This document shows, in pieces, positions 15,175-23,738 of a DNA stretch of 59,625 nt. The position numbers and the translations under genes were made by a program. The stretch is from a virus. Position 1 is the first letter of the stretch, and every line of letters starts with the position of its first letter. The stretch covers positions 1 through 59,625 of IMG/VR virus record IMGVR_UViG_3300040781_000192. One strand, 5' to 3'. A model generated the notes under the pieces. The model was not told the origin of the DNA and searched no databases. It saw only the letters and a program-made list of their open reading frames with translations.

Positions 15175-15539
15175 TTTCCCGCCTCCCGAAGAACTGCCTG
15201 CGCCTCTTCCGGCCAATCAAAACACTCACCGGCACGAATAGCGGTGGCGCTAATGTTTTCGATGTTCTCAGGGACTTGCATGATGGCATACCCAACGCCG
15301 CGCCCAACACAAACGGTATCGATATCGGGGATCACAATTACGCTCACAAGATCGTTGCCGGCATAAACCGCTTCGATCATTCGCTTACGCAAATCGGCTG
15401 AGTACGGGTTCTTGATATCTAGCGGGGTATCCCGAACGGCGATGCAAACTTCAAGTCCATTAGCAACATACGAGTCGACAATGTACTTGTGGCCAGCGTG
15501 AAAAGGACTCCAGCGGCCAATGAATAACTTCTTGCTCAT
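15171..15539 (-). CDS. Small nucleotidyltransferase (HxGH/cytidylyltransferase-like)
   Basis: A 122-residue protein of the HxGH nucleotidyltransferase superfamily: GRWSPFHAGHKYIV (residues 8-21) and ISATAIR (about 95-101), which match the two nucleotide-binding motifs. This superfamily contains cytidylyltransferases, NMN adenylyltransferases and ATP sulfurylases. It is much smaller than true ATP sulfurylase. It is tightly coupled to the APS kinase gene (ATGA overlap), so it may supply an activated substrate to it, for example adenylyl transfer onto sulfate; this is inference. Confidence 0.75.
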   Translation of the reverse strand: MSKKLFIGRWSPFHAGHKYIVDSYVANGLEVCIAVRDTPLDIKNPYSADLRKRMIEAVYAGNDLVSVIVIPDIDTVCVGRGVGYAIMQVPENIENISATAIRAGECFDWPEEAQAVLREAGK

Positions 15540-15558
15540 GCTTATCTCCTGTTTTGGT

Positions 15559-15972
15559 TTATGGGTACACTTTACGGATTCTGTCCGCGATATTACGGCA
15601 GTCCATATGTAGCCAGTTTACATCCATTTCAATGCAGTTGATCAATTTCAATTCTTCAGCGTCAGCATTGGCAAGGATCTCTTGCCTCGCATCTTCTGGG
15701 GTTACTTCGGCGATATCCATATCGAAAGCACAGCCGAACTTGTGCAGGCTAAACGCCGCCCCTACCGAGGTGGCTACCCGTAGACCTCGCTGACTAAATG
15801 GGCCTCCTATGGACCAGTTGTTTATTGTGACTGGGCGGGTGAAAAACCGCCGTATCCCATCGATGCTCCGAAGGGCATCCGGATTAAAGAACATCCATGC
15901 CTGCTCTCCCCAGCGGTCGAAGGTTGCTTTGTCCACAAGTTCCTGTATTCCGAAATGCTCGCATTTATACAC
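15559..15972 (-). CDS. Endolysin, peptidase M15-like
   Basis: A 137-residue zinc peptidase. SLHKFGCAFDMDI (His and Asp zinc ligands) and NWLHMDCR (catalytic Glu replaced region and third His) match the M15 D-Ala-D-Ala carboxypeptidase/L-Ala-D-Glu peptidase fold. It would cut peptidoglycan stem peptides during lysis. I chose the GTG at 15972 because AAGGA lies seven bases before it. A longer TTG frame from 16023 would overlap the upstream gene by 41 bases without a ribosome site. There is no signal peptide, consistent with holin-dependent release. Confidence 0.75.
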   Translation of the reverse strand: MYKCEHFGIQELVDKATFDRWGEQAWMFFNPDALRSIDGIRRFFTRPVTINNWSIGGPFSQRGLRVATSVGAAFSLHKFGCAFDMDIAEVTPEDARQEILANADAEELKLINCIEMDVNWLHMDCRNIADRIRKVYP

Positions 15973-15982
15973 AGTAAGATCC

Positions 15983-18900
15983 TTATACGATGAAGTAAAT
16001 GGCAGTGACGTTTTTCTGCCCAAAGGAGAAGACGCTCAGCTCAATATAAGTGATATCACTCTGTTGATTAAACGGTCTCAGGTCAAATGAACTATTCCAA
16101 GAAACAAGTTCATTGGTACAGATTTCTCCGTTCACCGTTCCTATGCTCAGGTAAAGATCATCGCCTTGAGATTCACCGGTTATGAAGATTGAGGATGGAC
16201 GTATGTTGTCTGCCCAAGTTCCGATGGCATCGAGGCGATCATCTCCGCCACCCAACGCCCATAAAGTTCCGTTCCATGCTGTACCACTAAACGGAGTACC
16301 CGGAGTCCAGAAGGCATCTGTTGAAACCTGAATCCAAGCAAGGTTCGGAGGTTGCGGCCATATTTCAATCTGTAGGCTGCTGTTCTCCGTCATTCCGGAA
16401 CAGCGCAACTCGTTTAGTATAGCACCTGCTACTGGTTCCGTTAATGGGTAAGCCTGCCCAGATACCGGTGAGGTAACAAGGGCGAAGTTATTATTATCTT
16501 TGTCCTCTAATTTGAATTGAGACATTGGACCCGTAAAGGTTAGTTTAAGCCACTCTGGTGTGTAGGAGGTATTTACGAGCCCTCCTATGGCATAGATAAA
16601 TATTCCACCAGCCGGACCGACCTGAAAAGATCCATCGCCAGAGGAATTGTACCAAGTGCTTTCATCGAATAAGTTCCAGTGGTTTTCTGTTGTTACAGGG
16701 TAGAACGTTACCGGAGGAAGAATAAGCTCGGACGCTGGATAGGCTTCGTCTACTACATAAGTGAAGCGAAGAGCATCATAGTCGGTAGCCCAGCCTGTTC
16801 CGTTTATATTATCTAGGCGCCCTGCGCTTTGTGGTCTAATTCCCGGAAGCATCAAAGCCTCGTTGATATACATGTTATCATCTGCTCTTTGCCAATCGGC
16901 CATTATCCCAACGTCTTCCCAAACACCTGCGAAAAGCCCTTCTATGCTGGTGATGATATATGCCGTGTCATTTGGAGCTCCGCCTTGATTCCTCACGTCT
17001 ATCTGGGTTGCTAGACTTGTATCGGCATTTCCTGTCCAAGCCATAGCAGTACCAGAAGGATAATCTTGAGTCCAGTTTCCGAATACTGCAGTAGATTCTG
17101 CGCTATTCCAAACCCATATAAGCAATTCAGTTAGTGGGATCACTGGTGGCTCAACCGGTGGAACAAGTGGTGTAAAGTTCGGGAAATCGATATTGTAAGT
17201 ATTGATCGTATCGAAAGAATCAGACGCTATATATACATTATCTCCAGCAGCACACATAGCCCTTGGAACAGCAAAGATACCAGTAGTTAAATCTTGCGAG
17301 CCAACAAGAATAGCGGTTGAAATATTATAAGCCTCAGTCAAATGATACTCATGATACATATCGCTAATAACGTCAACCTGCATTATCCCGTAGCCAGCGT
17401 TAAACCAAGTACAAGCATTGGCCGTTCCAGCGCCACGGGCAGTCATGTCATATGTTTGAACTGCCGTATCTATCTCCCAAGGAGTTGATAGTTTCCAGCA
17501 TGTATAAGTAGAATCGTTGTTTACCCTTAATAACCAAATGCCGTCTAGGCTAAAACTAAAATCAGGGCAAGCGTAGATATATTTTGACTTGGTTTGTGTT
17601 GCGCCAACGGAACTCCATGGAGTAGGGAGATCCCACTGAAAGAGATTTGGATTCGTAGAGGCAAAACCAACATACATGCGCGTTCCATCTTGCGACATTG
17701 AAACGCCGCCGTTTGGTGTAGCACCAGCGCCTAAAACGTAGATATTCCCTGTTGATGTTCCTTTGGTGCTTACATCGTAAGGTGTTCCAAGAGTATAAAA
17801 GTAAACCCTATCTACAGCTGTTCCAAGGATCGCCAGATGAATACCATCCTCAGACATCCAAACGCCGTTCGGAGAAGTCTCAGGGGAGGTGCTTGTTACT
17901 GCCCCTGTAGCGGTAATACCGAAGTCTGAATAAGGAATTGGTGTTGCCCGTACCCATAAAGACTCAATCAGACCATCAATAAGCTGGCGACCACCAACCC
18001 CAACGCGTGTACCTGTATTATGTGTTGCATCGGTAATAGTTACGTCTTGATCTCCTCGATGAACCGTAATAGCGTCCCCTTGAGCGGAGACCCAAAGTTC
18101 ATTACTGGCACCGGTTATGCTCGCTGACCATTCTGTTGTCGCTACGTTATCGACAACTTTAATCAAATACGTCCAGTTGTTTGCCGCGTAGCAAAACCAA
18201 AAATTCGTTGAATTGACAAACCTAAAAACTATTCCGACATAAGCAGTCAGATGTTGCATCTTCGCATAAAAATCAGCTGAAAGATAATCGACGGTCGAAA
18301 CGGCATACCAGAGAGGTCCTTCCAATTCAGATATGCTTGCGTATTGTTCTTGCCAAACGGATATCCAACCAAGGTCGTCTTGCCACAATTGATTCGTATC
18401 AGCAACAGTTCCACCAAGGCGCCCATCAACACGAATGAAACTATCGTATAGTTCCGGCGTAAGAATGACAGGCTCGTCTGGAATTATTACGTCCGGAAGC
18501 GGGGTAGAGGCGAATTCAATATTTTCGATATTATAGGAAATGGTGGTAACCCCTGACGGGTCCTTGAATTCTATTTCTGCTATTTGGTTTGCGCTAAAGG
18601 CAACCAGATCAAATTCGACAGTGCGGGAGACTTCGTCCCCTGCCATATTAATGGTTACTGGAGCAAGAAGGTAAGCGCCGTTATCATCCTTGATTGAAAT
18701 CTGCAAGTCACGGCTACCGACGAAATTGAGAGCTGTAATGCGCACGCTTGTCGGGGTAAAACCAGTCGCCCAGTCACCAATAGGAGTGAGAGTTCCAACA
18801 GTGGTTGAGGGACCGGCTGGAGACCAGTAGCCAAGCTGATAATCGTAATCTGCGGGTATTGTACTCTCCCAGAATGTATTATCTGCAAACGTCTCATAAA

Positions 18901-19306
18901 CAGGATCACCGATAATAATAGCGCCAGTCACTTTATAGACGGCGGTCATTGATATTTTATCATCGGATGCTATTCCCAAAGGAAGAGACGTTACAAAGCC
19001 GAGAAGGGTCATCGCCCTGTTATCGGCAAGACGAATCTGGTAGTAAACCGGCTCGTCGGATTGGAAGTCTTCTATGGCGAGATCGAATCCGGTGCGGGTA
19101 TAATTCATTGCCAAAGTCAACTCACCGCCATCGCGGAAACCAGCTATGAATTCACGGTATCCGGCAACGCTATCCAAGCTCGTAACATCAATGGTGTCCC
19201 TGCTCGCATTCGGCCCTGACATGGAAACGATTTCCGCTGAAGGAGCAAAAGCCGTTCCGTCCCACCTGTGGAAACTAGCGCCTAATCCGGCAATGGCATT
19301 ACTCAT
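15983..19306 (-). CDS. Large tail fibre/tip protein with an N-terminal tail-tube domain
   Basis: A 1107-residue structural protein. Residues 1-127 are clearly related to the major tail tube protein at 26485: both share RETIDVTSLDS-like, GYREFI-GFRD and DDKISMT/DDKVTMN blocks. The rest is beta-rich: a jelly-roll-like region (about 180-460), a repeated propeller-like block (about 470-720) with PYDVST/PWEIDTA and SxDG units, and C-terminal lectin-like repeats with Trp-rich strands. It probably sits at the tail tip or along the tail and binds the host surface. It overlaps the gene upstream by one base. The product is expected to be secreted into the virion, not the cell. Confidence 0.8.
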   Translation of the reverse strand: MSNAIAGLGASFHRWDGTAFAPSAEIVSMSGPNASRDTIDVTSLDSVAGYREFIAGFRDGGELTLAMNYTRTGFDLAIEDFQSDEPVYYQIRLADNRAMTLLGFVTSLPLGIASDDKISMTAVYKVTGAIIIGDPVYETFADNTFWESTIPADYDYQLGYWSPAGPSTTVGTLTPIGDWATGFTPTSVRITALNFVGSRDLQISIKDDNGAYLLAPVTINMAGDEVSRTVEFDLVAFSANQIAEIEFKDPSGVTTISYNIENIEFASTPLPDVIIPDEPVILTPELYDSFIRVDGRLGGTVADTNQLWQDDLGWISVWQEQYASISELEGPLWYAVSTVDYLSADFYAKMQHLTAYVGIVFRFVNSTNFWFCYAANNWTYLIKVVDNVATTEWSASITGASNELWVSAQGDAITVHRGDQDVTITDATHNTGTRVGVGGRQLIDGLIESLWVRATPIPYSDFGITATGAVTSTSPETSPNGVWMSEDGIHLAILGTAVDRVYFYTLGTPYDVSTKGTSTGNIYVLGAGATPNGGVSMSQDGTRMYVGFASTNPNLFQWDLPTPWSSVGATQTKSKYIYACPDFSFSLDGIWLLRVNNDSTYTCWKLSTPWEIDTAVQTYDMTARGAGTANACTWFNAGYGIMQVDVISDMYHEYHLTEAYNISTAILVGSQDLTTGIFAVPRAMCAAGDNVYIASDSFDTINTYNIDFPNFTPLVPPVEPPVIPLTELLIWVWNSAESTAVFGNWTQDYPSGTAMAWTGNADTSLATQIDVRNQGGAPNDTAYIITSIEGLFAGVWEDVGIMADWQRADDNMYINEALMLPGIRPQSAGRLDNINGTGWATDYDALRFTYVVDEAYPASELILPPVTFYPVTTENHWNLFDESTWYNSSGDGSFQVGPAGGIFIYAIGGLVNTSYTPEWLKLTFTGPMSQFKLEDKDNNNFALVTSPVSGQAYPLTEPVAGAILNELRCSGMTENSSLQIEIWPQPPNLAWIQVSTDAFWTPGTPFSGTAWNGTLWALGGGDDRLDAIGTWADNIRPSSIFITGESQGDDLYLSIGTVNGEICTNELVSWNSSFDLRPFNQQSDITYIELSVFSFGQKNVTAIYFIV

Positions 19307-19797
19307 TAGTCTGCTCCTCCGAGTGCTCCGCTACCTTTTTGGGTATAAGGTGGTTGGTCTGCTTGGCGCGAAGGGGTGAGTTTCTTATCGGACTTTGCCA
19401 TGACTTTGAGCAGGATCTTCTCAACCGCTTCTTCAAGGCGCCTCGGCTCATATGCACATCCCTTCAAACTGAATGCGGCGTCATGCTGTCCGGAAAGGTG
19501 CCCGAAACTTGCCACAAGATGGTTTATGGTATCCCATTGCTGTAGGTCGACTTCCCTCAATGATTCGTGGGCTGTTTTATTATTGTCGTAGATTTGTTTG
19601 AGAAACCAAAGAACGCCGACGAGAAGGATCCCGATGGCGGTCATGAGTATGCCGATAAGCGCTACGGCGCCTTTGAGCTGCTGGGTTAGGTAAGCGATCC
19701 CATCCAGCGGGGCAGGAACGCCAGCAGGTGCCGCCCAGACGGTAACGGAGAAAGCCAGCAGTGGTATTAGGTACGAGATCCCGTACAGAAAGCGCAT
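19306..19797 (-). CDS. Membrane protein with signal-like N-terminus
   Basis: A 163-residue protein. Residues 1-22 are a signal-anchor (FLYGISYLIPLLAFSVTVWA) and 41-66 a second membrane helix (GAVALIGILMTAIGILLVGVLWFL). A charged, helical C-terminal domain follows. The ATG at 19797 has AGGAGG nine bases before it, better than the upstream ATG at 19824. It lies between tail genes; it might be a second holin/antiholin-like protein or a superinfection factor. Function unknown. Confidence 0.7.
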   Translation of the reverse strand: MRFLYGISYLIPLLAFSVTVWAAPAGVPAPLDGIAYLTQQLKGAVALIGILMTAIGILLVGVLWFLKQIYDNNKTAHESLREVDLQQWDTINHLVASFGHLSGQHDAAFSLKGCAYEPRRLEEAVEKILLKVMAKSDKKLTPSRQADQPPYTQKGSGALGGAD

Positions 19798-19864
19798 TAG
19801 CGAAAGCCTCCTAAAGCAATGCAATATTCATATGATTGCTTTAATATCCATGAGATCCCTGCGC

Positions 19865-19880
19865 TTTGGCAACCGCCAAA
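19865..19880. other. Small hairpin in the gap between 19797 and 19906
   Basis: TTTGGC, AACC loop, GCCAAA forms a perfect 6-bp hairpin in a 108-base gap of the late operon. There is no U-run, so it is more likely an RNA processing or stability element than a terminator. Confidence 0.4.
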
Positions 19881-19905
19881 TATTAGGGACTGGACGGCGC
19901 CTTCC

Positions 19906-22425
19906 CTATAGGAATTCTATTTTGGTGATAACATAATCTGGATCTGGAAGCCCTACCCATAGCTCATGTATATCCGTTGTGTACGTGAAAAAGTCCGCAA
20001 GCACTTCGCTGGTGTAAGATTCCTTGTATAGAAGGAGCGCATCCGCCACGTCATACACCCGCAACGTGAAGTTTAAACCGAGCGGGGTTGTAAACGTGAC
20101 ACGGCATTGTGTTGGGCGGTAACCGCTTGCCCAAGTACCGACGGCATTGAGCTTACCACTGAAATTTGTCTCCCCAGATGCGTACCTATAAGTATTCGTT
20201 GTGTCATCCCAGATTAGGCCACTATCAGCTGAAATGGACCACCAATCTGGACCCATAAACTGAGGAGCGCCCGGAGGAGCGTACGGGTCGGCGTCTAGCT
20301 CAAGGAGGACCAATTCCATATTGCTTTGCATCACGTCCAGTTTACGGCTCATCACCAAGCACTTGACATCAACGGCATATCCGGGATACGTGGCGAGATC
20401 CGCAGGACGCTCCGCTCCTTGGATATTTACGAGATCGCCTGGTTGTACATGGGCCAAGTGGATCGGAACATTTGATACGGCGTGCATCATCGCAGGATTG
20501 GAGAACCAGTCCCGCCATTGCTGGGCTACACTGCCTAAGAGGGTAGTGCTCGCTCCCCATTTATCAAACAAACGTTTCTCAGCAACGGTGCCCCAGTTCT
20601 CCTCCGCAGTCAAATTCAGATTTACTAATAGTTTGGAATAGTCCCCTTCTTTGTCGCTTGGCGTTGTAGTGTATGGACTGTAGTAGAACAGTTGGCGTGT
20701 ATACAGCTCGCGTTGCTGGCCGTCGATGTTCTTGAAATCGCAGAACCGAGCATCAATGTCCGCTGCTGGTGTTGCTGCCGTGTTGTAGGGTGCTGGGTAT
20801 AATTTTCCATTGCTATATGGGACCGCGAAGATCCTCAATAAGACCGTAAGTTCACTAAGGAGCTTGAATGCCTCCACGGGTTTTCCGGCGAAAAGAGTTC
20901 GCGTCAGATTGTACTCTGCTCCGCTATAATCCCCGTCGCGCAACGCCTCCCATTCGGCTACTGCTATGAATCGGTCAGCCAGACCCATCGCGTCCCATAT
21001 ATCCAATAGAATTTGGATGGCATTCTCATCCGTCCAAATCAAAGAAGCAGTGGTGATGTTGCCACTTGCGTCTGACGTTTCCCGTGGCAGTTTGATTTTG
21101 ATGAAAGGCGTCAGAATATCGCGGAGCTGAATATCCGTTGTTTTTGAAACCTGATTAACGCGATAATCATACCATGATCCGGTGAATATAGGAGCGAATG
21201 CACTAAGGGCAAGACCCTCATAGCCAACGGACAAAGTCACTGGCTTGTTCTTCAAATATCCGGTAGCAAGAAGATTGCTCATGCTTTTCTCGAACACAGA
21301 TCCCGGAGCAACTTCGGAAAGCGTCGTAACCTTATCCCGATTGATCTGGGACTTGAGCACTCCAGCACTTTTTTCTATCAGTAAGGGGAGACACCGAACA
21401 CCACCAGAATTTGGGGTATTACTAAGGAACACATAAGCATCATTGCCTCCGGCAAGCGCAATTGACCTGACCACAGGACGCGCTCCGTATGAGCTTGCGA
21501 AATCCGCTTGTATTCGTACATAACGGAATCCAGAAGTACCAACGAGACTCCCATCGACTACGGAACCCCTAAGTGTAGTCGGTGGCGTGAAATCGTCCGC
21601 GAATGCTATGTACGATAGATTGGTATCGGCTGGAGAATTATCATCAATCAATATCTTGCTAGGCTCAGACGGCGTCTCCAAAAGATCCAGATTGGCGGTC
21701 AACATACGGCCAGAAGTTGGTGTGAAGGTCATATTGGTGCCACTATAAAGCAGCGACGGATATAAAGTTCCGGGATAGTATGATGGAGCATTCATGCTAA
21801 GAATCTGAAGATCGAGCCAGCACCGCGTTCCTGCGCTAAGTAAAATTGGTGGATCGACGCGGAAATCGTCAACGGGGAGCGCGATGGAAGCACCCCAAAC
21901 ACAATAATAGTTGGAGACCGTCATGCTTGTGGTATACACTATAGGGAGCGTCACATCAAAATCGAAATAATGTAACAGCGTTCCGCCTTTTGAATCCCGA
22001 ACATTCAACCTAACAGTACCAGTGGCCTCTCCAGTCCCGTAGTCTTGACCAAACACCCACGGTTTGCTGCTATCACCTTGTTTACCGATCCGTATCTGCA
22101 GGACATCCTGAACGCCCCAAACGAATTCATTATGTTCAACCTCAGCGCTGACGGCGTCGTAGCCCATCTGTGAGGACGGTCCAAGCGGGAAGTTTACGAT
22201 GGCTGCGCCAAACCCATTTAGAACAGGCTTTTTATCGGCGAGCGTTACGCTTCCGTCTTCAATAGAAGTGTCTACCCGCAGCAAGGTGGAGCTGTTGTCC
22301 CATTGCGCTTTCGTATCCAGAATGGCGCTAAGAGCATCCGGAGTTTCTATCTGCATCAACAGCTGTGGCTTCTTGCCGGGTTTCTTCGCTTCGGTTAAAA
22401 AGCTAGAACTCAATGCGAGGCTCAT
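19906..22425 (-). CDS. Tail tip/hub protein with carbohydrate-binding-like C-terminus
   Basis: An 839-residue structural protein encoded after the tape measure and a distal-tail-like gene. Its middle region (about 360-680) with IQLRD and an NxPVTLS strand pattern resembles tail hub proteins. N- and C-terminal parts are beta-sandwich-like, and the last 100 residues (DWWSISADSG, RVTFTTPLGLNFTLRVYD) recall the C-terminal modules in the 15983 gene. It overlaps the upstream gene by four bases. It is probably part of the tail tip complex that contacts the cell envelope. Confidence 0.7.
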   Translation of the reverse strand: MSLALSSSFLTEAKKPGKKPQLLMQIETPDALSAILDTKAQWDNSSTLLRVDTSIEDGSVTLADKKPVLNGFGAAIVNFPLGPSSQMGYDAVSAEVEHNEFVWGVQDVLQIRIGKQGDSSKPWVFGQDYGTGEATGTVRLNVRDSKGGTLLHYFDFDVTLPIVYTTSMTVSNYYCVWGASIALPVDDFRVDPPILLSAGTRCWLDLQILSMNAPSYYPGTLYPSLLYSGTNMTFTPTSGRMLTANLDLLETPSEPSKILIDDNSPADTNLSYIAFADDFTPPTTLRGSVVDGSLVGTSGFRYVRIQADFASSYGARPVVRSIALAGGNDAYVFLSNTPNSGGVRCLPLLIEKSAGVLKSQINRDKVTTLSEVAPGSVFEKSMSNLLATGYLKNKPVTLSVGYEGLALSAFAPIFTGSWYDYRVNQVSKTTDIQLRDILTPFIKIKLPRETSDASGNITTASLIWTDENAIQILLDIWDAMGLADRFIAVAEWEALRDGDYSGAEYNLTRTLFAGKPVEAFKLLSELTVLLRIFAVPYSNGKLYPAPYNTAATPAADIDARFCDFKNIDGQQRELYTRQLFYYSPYTTTPSDKEGDYSKLLVNLNLTAEENWGTVAEKRLFDKWGASTTLLGSVAQQWRDWFSNPAMMHAVSNVPIHLAHVQPGDLVNIQGAERPADLATYPGYAVDVKCLVMSRKLDVMQSNMELVLLELDADPYAPPGAPQFMGPDWWSISADSGLIWDDTTNTYRYASGETNFSGKLNAVGTWASGYRPTQCRVTFTTPLGLNFTLRVYDVADALLLYKESYTSEVLADFFTYTTDIHELWVGLPDPDYVITKIEFL

Positions 22426-23726
22426 CTGATCTCCGTTTCTCTGCTATATAGAATGACTTGACCAACTTCATATGCTCCGGCGTTCTGGTTGCGTCGCGTT
22501 ACGCTGAATTTTGGATTATCTTCTCCCCAACAGAAATAGCCGCGATGATCGTCTCCGTCCGACATGAAATACATTGGCTTCATATCCCTGATTAGATCAT
22601 TACGTAAATCAATCAACCACCCATGCTTATCTGACTGTTGATCTATGGGTGGCCATTTTAAGATGTGTTTTCGTAGCGACTTCTTTTTGGTGCTTCCGAC
22701 GTAGTAACCGGCAGAGGAGACTTGTTGTGTTCCGGTGGTCTCCATATTGCTAAAGGTCTCCTCCAATAATGACGGCAACGGTTTTCGCTCTGCCATGGTG
22801 ATATTCGCCAGCTCATACGCACGGTCCCAATTAGTGAGCCTGATCAATGCGTATGGCTTACTGGACGGAGCTTTAAATGGGGCGAACCCAACATCGTTGT
22901 TTTGGTACAAAGCTCCTGCGAAAACGTAATCATAGATAAGGTCGGCAGTGGCATCTACATAACCGCCCCAAGCATAAACATAGCCAACACTGGCAGCATT
23001 AGATCCGCCCGGATAGATACGCGTGGTCAAAGTGGTGTTTGTTCCATTGTTCTGCATTTCCAAACGAACCCTAGCCCAACCAGTGTTGTGGTCGAAATCA
23101 ATGACCTCTGCTGAATATCCGGGTGCCGGCGTGATATCGAATGTTGGCCATGATGGCTTTGCTGGATTTTGGTCATTTCCATTCCAGTCAAGAGTAGCGT
23201 TCATGAGCAACAGGGTTCCGCCTGTCTCCACCAACTGGACCATGGTTTCAGACAGACTGCCGCGCTTGAGCCAATGCTCTACTGAGTGCGTGGCGGTGTC
23301 TGCTGCTATGGCTTGCGTCCATTCTAGCGTATGGTGTTCGCTGGCATTGGCGTCCTCAAGTTTCCACGGGATAGAAACGCCATCTGGTCCAGTCACGGAT
23401 GGCCATGCTGTGCGGGTGGCAGAAGCTCCACTCAGGGTCCATCCAGAAAGCAAATCTGCTTGCGGTACTGGAGGAGCGTCTCCCAAAGTGATTTCAGCCA
23501 AGCGTCCCCAAAGGCCATCCCGATCTCCTAAAAACCACATGCCTTCAAAACTGTCATATTGGTCCACAAATAGGTTTATCTCCACGATTCCGCCAGTAGC
23601 GGCTTTCCAGCGCAACGACTCCTCCAAAAGCAGTAGGTTGTCTGCATCATACCCAGACGCTGTATCCGCAACTGATATCGAAGCGTTCGGTCCGTTATTG
23701 CTCACTACGTAATATGGTGCGGACAT
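22422..23726 (-). CDS. Distal tail-like protein with inserted beta-sandwich
   Basis: A 434-residue structural protein that follows the tape measure gene, the usual place of a distal tail protein. The N-terminal 90 residues and the C-terminal 130 residues would form the ring domain. The middle part (about 95-280) looks like an inserted lectin or carbohydrate-binding sandwich, with many Trp, Asn and Gly. Insertions of this type are common where the tail tip touches surface sugars. Assignment is by position and length. Confidence 0.65.
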   Translation of the reverse strand: MSAPYYVVSNNGPNASISVADTASGYDADNLLLLEESLRWKAATGGIVEINLFVDQYDSFEGMWFLGDRDGLWGRLAEITLGDAPPVPQADLLSGWTLSGASATRTAWPSVTGPDGVSIPWKLEDANASEHHTLEWTQAIAADTATHSVEHWLKRGSLSETMVQLVETGGTLLLMNATLDWNGNDQNPAKPSWPTFDITPAPGYSAEVIDFDHNTGWARVRLEMQNNGTNTTLTTRIYPGGSNAASVGYVYAWGGYVDATADLIYDYVFAGALYQNNDVGFAPFKAPSSKPYALIRLTNWDRAYELANITMAERKPLPSLLEETFSNMETTGTQQVSSAGYYVGSTKKKSLRKHILKWPPIDQQSDKHGWLIDLRNDLIRDMKPMYFMSDGDDHRGYFCWGEDNPKFSVTRRNQNAGAYEVGQVILYSRETEIR

Positions 23727-23738
23727 GTCCCGTTCTCC

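Noticed and set aside
15171-15539. The small nucleotidyltransferase as a true ATP sulfurylase
   Set aside because: It has the superfamily motifs but at 122 residues it is far too short for known ATP sulfurylases; only a related role is possible.
15559-16023. Longer TTG start for the endolysin
   Set aside because: It would overlap the fibre gene by 41 bases and has no ribosome site; the GTG at 15972 has AAGGA at seven bases.
23023-23712. A 229-residue plus-strand frame opposite the distal-tail-like gene
   Set aside because: Antisense shadow without ribosome site or promoter.
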